DNA from: Alphaproteobacteria bacterium
GTDB taxonomy: Bacteria; Pseudomonadota; Alphaproteobacteria; Rhodospirillales; Rhodospirillaceae
DNA: 64,000 bases
Reading direction: 5' to 3'
Assembly: GCA_003246625.1 (NCBI GenBank)
Contig: QJZR01000009.1
Span: 1-64,000 of the forward strand
Of this stretch, positions 60,661 to 64,000 are shown piece by piece. Within the stretch, counting starts at the first letter, position 1; each line of letters opens with the position of its first letter. A model generated the notes under the pieces. That model was not told the origin of the DNA and did no database searches. It saw only the letters and a list, made by a program, of their open reading frames with translations. Made by a program: the position numbers and the translations under genes.

Positions 60661-61470
60661 TCAGGCCTTGCAACCGGTGTCGAGCAGACCGGACAGATGG
60701 TCCAGGGCGGCACGATGGGTCAGGTTGACCGAAAGCGGCGTGACGGTGATCCAGCCCTCGGAACTGCGTTCCATGTCGCAGCCGGTAACCAGGCGGGTAT
60801 CCGAATGCAGCAGGCCGATCCAGATATAGGGGCGATTGCGCGGGTCGACCCGTTCCACCAACTGGTCGCCCAGCTTGTGGTGGCCCTGCGACGTCAGCGC
60901 GGTTCCCTTCACCGCGGCGGCGGCGACGTCGGGGAAGTTGATGCTGATCAGGGCGTCCTGCGGCCAGCCGCGCGCGCACAAACGGCGGATCAGGTCGGGG
61001 GCATGCACCTCGGCGGTGCGCCATTTCACCGCCTCTTGCGGCGTCAGCACCTGGCTTAAGGCAATCGCGGGCACCCCCAGCAAGGTCCCTTCCATCGCCG
61101 CGGCGATGGTGCCGGAATAGGTGACGTCGTCGCCCAGGTTGGCGCCACGGTTGACGCCGGAAATCACCAGATCCGGCTTGGCGTCCTTCATGAACTTGTT
61201 GATCGCCAGCAGCACGCAGTCGGTGGGGGTTCCCTCCACCGCGAAGCGCCGCTCCGAGACCTGCCGCCAGCGCAACGGCCGATGCAGGGTCAGCGAATGT
61301 CCGGCGCCGCTTTGTTCGGTTTCCGGGGCGACCACCCAGGCTTCCATGCCGAGGGCGAGGACGATGCTCTCCAGCACCTTGAGGCCCGGCGCGTGGATGC
61401 CGTCGTCGTTGGTCAAAAGGACGCGCGCGCCCGCGAGCTCGGGAAGGGAGAACGTCGCCGCGTCGGTCAT
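60661..61470 (-). CDS. surE: 5'/3'-nucleotidase SurE
   Basis: Survival protein SurE dephosphorylates nucleoside monophosphates. The 269 residues carry the metal site [73 protein letters not shown] and [23 protein letters not shown] 61470 overlaps the serS stop (ATGA). It forms part of the serS-surE-pcm-nlpD string. Confidence 0.97.
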   Translation of the reverse strand: MTDAATFSLPELAGARVLLTNDDGIHAPGLKVLESIVLALGMEAWVVAPETEQSGAGHSLTLHRPLRWRQVSERRFAVEGTPTDCVLLAINKFMKDAKPDLVISGVNRGANLGDDVTYSGTIAAAMEGTLLGVPAIALSQVLTPQEAVKWRTAEVHAPDLIRRLCARGWPQDALISINFPDVAAAAVKGTALTSQGHHKLGDQLVERVDPRNRPYIWIGLLHSDTRLVTGCDMERSSEGWITVTPLSVNLTHRAALDHLSGLLDTGCKA

Positions 61471-62747
61471 GCGCCACCCTTGAGCAGCGAAACCCCGCCC
61501 ATGTAGGGGCGCAACGCGTCGGGAACCACCACCGAGCCGTCCGCCTGCTGGAAGTTCTCCAGCACCGCGACCAGAGCGCGCCCCACCGCGAGGCCGGAGC
61601 CGTTCAGGGTGTGGAGGAAACGGGTGCCCTTCGCCTCGCCCGACGGACGGAAGCGCGCGCCCATCCGCCGCGCCTGATAGTCGCCGCAGGTCGAGCAGCT
61701 GGAAATCTCGCGATAGCGGTTCTGGCCGGGCAGCCAGACCTCGATGTCGAAGGTCCGCCGCGCCGTCGCCCCCATGTCGCCGGCACACAGGGTGACCACG
61801 CGATACGGCAGTTCCAGGCGCTTCAGCACGTTTTCGGCGCAGCCCAGCATGCGCAGCTGTTCCTCGTCGGAATTGTCCGGCGCCACCACCGAGACCATTT
61901 CCACCTTGTAGAACTGGTGCTGACGGATCATGCCGCGGGTGTCCTTGCCCGCCGCCCCCGCCTCGGAACGGAAGCACGCGGTCAGCGCGGTGAAGCGCTT
62001 CGGCAGGTCCTTTTCCTCCAGAATGGTCTCCGCCACCAGGTTGGTCAGCGGCACCTCGGCGGTGGGGATCAGCCAGAAACCGTTCTCGGTACGGAACAGA
62101 TCCTCGGAGAACTTCGGCAACTGGCCGGTACCACGCACCGCGTTGTCGCGCACCAGAACCGGCGGCGACACCTCGGTATAGCCGTGTTCGGCGGTGTGCA
62201 TGTCCAGCATCAACTGGCCGAGGGCGCGTTCCATGCGGGCCATCGCGCCCTTGAGGACGACGAACCGCGCCCCCGACAGCTTCGCCGCGTCGTCGAACGA
62301 CATCAGGCCCATTTTCTCGCCGATCGCGTCGTGTTCCTTCGCCGCGAAGCCGAACGCGCGCGGCGTGCCGACGCGGCTGCGTTCGACGTTGGCGTTCTCG
62401 TCCAGTCCCTCGGGCACGTCGTCGGCGGGGATATTGGGAATGCCCAGCAGCAGCATTTCCAGGTCCGCGCCCTTCTGCTTTTCCTGTTCCTCGGTCTCGG
62501 TCATCCTCTGCTTGAGGGCGGCGACCTCCTCGATCAGGGCGGCGGCGTCGCCGCCCGCCTTCTTCACCGCGCCGACCTGACGCGAGGCCTCGTTGCGGCG
62601 GGCCTGCATCTCCTGCCAGGCGGTCTGCAAGGCGCGGCGGTCGCGGTCGAGGGCGATCACCGCCTCGGCCATCGCGGGCTTGCCGCGCCGCGCCAGGGCG
62701 GCGTCGAGGATTTCGGGATTGTCGCGGATGACGCGGATGTCGAGCAT
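61467..62747 (-). CDS. serS: Seryl-tRNA synthetase
   Basis: 426 residues: the N-terminal coiled-coil arm (residues 30-110, [20 protein letters not shown]) that binds the long variable arm of tRNA-Ser, then a class II core with [14 protein letters not shown] (motif 1), [20 protein letters not shown] (motif 2) and [19 protein letters not shown] (motif 3). Full length. It lies 95 bp after tatC, so it is probably in the same transcript direction as tatBC. Confidence 0.98.
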   Translation of the reverse strand: MLDIRVIRDNPEILDAALARRGKPAMAEAVIALDRDRRALQTAWQEMQARRNEASRQVGAVKKAGGDAAALIEEVAALKQRMTETEEQEKQKGADLEMLLLGIPNIPADDVPEGLDENANVERSRVGTPRAFGFAAKEHDAIGEKMGLMSFDDAAKLSGARFVVLKGAMARMERALGQLMLDMHTAEHGYTEVSPPVLVRDNAVRGTGQLPKFSEDLFRTENGFWLIPTAEVPLTNLVAETILEEKDLPKRFTALTACFRSEAGAAGKDTRGMIRQHQFYKVEMVSVVAPDNSDEEQLRMLGCAENVLKRLELPYRVVTLCAGDMGATARRTFDIEVWLPGQNRYREISSCSTCGDYQARRMGARFRPSGEAKGTRFLHTLNGSGLAVGRALVAVLENFQQADGSVVVPDALRPYMGGVSLLKGGA

Positions 62748-62842
62748 GGGAACCCACCTTGGTGAAAACCGGCGCGCCGCCCAGGGAATCCGGCGGCGAC
62801 AGCGGTTTTATATCCCCGGCGCGGGGCGCCGTCCACCCGCGA

Positions 62843-63673
62843 TCACGGCGCGGGCGGCACCGATTCCCCCGCCTCTTCCGCCGCCTCGGCGGCGGCACGG
62901 GCGCGCTCGACCTGGCGGCAGGCGATGATCGAGCCCTCGTACAACAGCATCAAGGGCACGGCCAGCAGAACCTGGCTCAGGATGTCGGGCGGCGTCAGCA
63001 CCGCGCCGACGACGAAGGCGACGACCACGGCATAGCGCCGCTTTTCGGCCAGGGCCTTGCTGCTGACCAGGCCGACGCGGGCCAAAAGGGTCAACAACAC
63101 CGGCAACTGGAAGCAGATGCCGAAGGCAAAGATCAGGGTCATGATCAGGGACAGGTATTCCCCGACCCGCGCTTCCAGTTCGATCGGCAGCACGGTTTCC
63201 CCGGCCTGGGTCTGGAACCCCAGCAGGAACGACCAGGCCAGCGGAATGACCAGGAAATAGACCAGCGCCGCGCCCAGCATGAACAACAGTGGGCTGGCCA
63301 CCAGAAACGGCAGGAAGGCGCCGCGTTCGTGCTTGTAAAGGCCTGGGGCGACGAACAGCCAAAGCTGCGTCGCGATCACCGGAAACGACAGGAACAGCGC
63401 GCCGAAGGCGGCCACCTTGACCTGGGTGAAGAACCCTTCGGTCAGGGCGGTATAGATCATCCGCTGGGTGCCCCCCACCTCGGCCATCACCCTGGCCAGG
63501 GGACGCATCAGGATGTCGTAGATGTCGAGCGACAGCCAATAGCACAGGGCGAACGCCAAAACGAAACCCAGCGCGGCATAGAACAGGCGGCGGCGCAGCT
63601 CGATCAGGTGTTCGAGCAACGGCATCGGGGTGTCGCCCTCCGGGCCTTCCGGCAGGTCGGCTTCGTCGGTCAT
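62843..63673 (-). CDS. tatC: Sec-independent protein translocase subunit TatC
   Basis: 276 residues with six transmembrane helices and the TatC marks: MPLLEHLIELRRRLFYAALG, TEGFFTQVKVAAFGALFLSF, LWLFVAPGLYKHERGAFLPF and FQLPVLLTLLARVGL. It recognises twin-arginine signal peptides with TatB. ATG 63673 overlaps the tatB stop (ATGA). A Glu/Ala-rich tail ends the protein. Confidence 0.97.
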   Translation of the reverse strand: MTDEADLPEGPEGDTPMPLLEHLIELRRRLFYAALGFVLAFALCYWLSLDIYDILMRPLARVMAEVGGTQRMIYTALTEGFFTQVKVAAFGALFLSFPVIATQLWLFVAPGLYKHERGAFLPFLVASPLLFMLGAALVYFLVIPLAWSFLLGFQTQAGETVLPIELEARVGEYLSLIMTLIFAFGICFQLPVLLTLLARVGLVSSKALAEKRRYAVVVAFVVGAVLTPPDILSQVLLAVPLMLLYEGSIIACRQVERARAAAEAAEEAGESVPPAP

Positions 63674-64000
63674 TTCGTCGGCTCCGCCTTGGGCGTTTCG
63701 GCAACCGGCGCGTCCGGCGCGGCGGCGTCGGCGTTCACCGCATCGGCGGTCTCATGCAGGGTGTCGCGCATCGCGCGGTCGGGATCGACGGTATCCTCGA
63801 CGATGCGGCCGAAGTCGGCGGTGCGGGCGGTCTCGGCGGCCTTGCGCACGTCCTCCAGCTCGGCCTCGCGGATCATGTCGTCCACTTGCGCGCGCAGCCC
63901 CGCCGACAACGAGCGTAAACGCGCCATGAAGCGCCCCAGCGTGCGCAGAGTCGCGGGAAGCTCCTTGGGCCCGATCACCATGACCGCGACCACGGCAACC
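63670..64000 (-). CDS. tatB: Twin-arginine translocase subunit TatB (cut by window end)
   Basis: The visible 109 codons hold the end of the membrane helix and the hinge MVIGPKELPATLRTLGRFMA, an amphipathic helix (RLRSLSAGLRAQVDDMIREA) and a Pro/Ala-rich tail, as in TatB. The start codon and first residues (usually MFDIGWSELL-like) lie beyond base 64000; the frame is open to the edge. It couples to tatC by ATGA. Confidence 0.93.
   Translation of the reverse strand, partial: VAVVAVMVIGPKELPATLRTLGRFMARLRSLSAGLRAQVDDMIREAELEDVRKAAETARTADFGRIVEDTVDPDRAMRDTLHETADAVNADAAAPDAPVAETPKAEPTK

Overview
The window is a GC-rich, densely coded stretch of an alphaproteobacterial chromosome. It most likely comes from a Rhodospirillales-type, motile, hopanoid- or squalene-making bacterium. 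Support for this: an H+-pyrophosphatase gene beside a rib/nusB/thiL block, a MucR/Ros-family regulator, a RibB fused to an inactivated RibA-like domain, a Mg-type HemB, a Bpt-type N-end-rule transferase, SdhE encoded with Mfd, and the tatBC-serS-surE-pcm-nlpD-yajC-secDF neighbourhood. Both ends of the window cut genes: hppA at the left and tatB at the right. I see no insertion sequence, prophage, CRISPR array or rRNA. One tRNA gene (Lys, UUU) is present.

Layout. 1-8.6 kb, minus strand: rpiB-glyA-nrdR-ribD-ribE-ribBX-ribH-nusB-thiL-fliL-like, a tightly packed run for C1 and pentose metabolism, riboflavin and thiamine cofactors and transcription antitermination, followed by hppA. 8.6-11 kb: an AT-rich regulatory region, a MucR-type regulator, a small conserved protein and an odd HIBYL-CoA-hydrolase-like protein. 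11-18.4 kb, plus: metY-hemB (overlapping), motA-motB, bpt, a two-receiver/degenerate-GGDEF protein and a DsbA-like oxidoreductase. 18.4-26.7 kb: mfd-sdhE divergent from recG, then a DUF502 membrane protein, a lone cNMP-binding domain, a NUDIX hydrolase and small proteins. 26.7-31 kb: a ChbG/HpnK/NaxD-like deacetylase divergent from a GT2-GT39-GtrA set, which looks like a lipid-linked sugar modification module.

31-38 kb: a glycine-zipper lipoprotein, tRNA-Lys, cyclophilin-coaD, gyrA, a DecR-like Lrp regulator divergent from the cysteine desulfidase cyuA, and ssb. 38-45 kb, minus: a branched-chain amino acid ABC transporter (livHMGF plus a small membrane protein) followed by two tandem binding-protein genes, each with its own terminator. 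45-50 kb: uvrA, a Cys-less rhodanese and trmFO. 50-54.8 kb: a non-catalytic squalene-synthase-fold protein head to head with a fused hpnC-hpnD gene and hpnE (squalene synthesis), then sodB. 54.9-64 kb: secF, secD and yajC, an AAA ATPase, then nlpD, pcm, surE, serS, tatC and tatB, covering Sec and Tat export, envelope septation and protein or nucleotide repair.

The most notable points are the single-polypeptide HpnC-HpnD fusion, the NaxD/FlmK-like amino-sugar modification locus whose divergent genes start only 26 bp apart, the DecR-CyuA pair with a tandem TATATCGC repeat in its promoter region, and several proteins that keep a fold but lose catalytic residues (RibBX, the HIBCH-like protein, the GGDEF protein, the rhodanese, NlpD and the NDUFAF6-like protein). 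All assignments come from reading the sequence; no database search was run.
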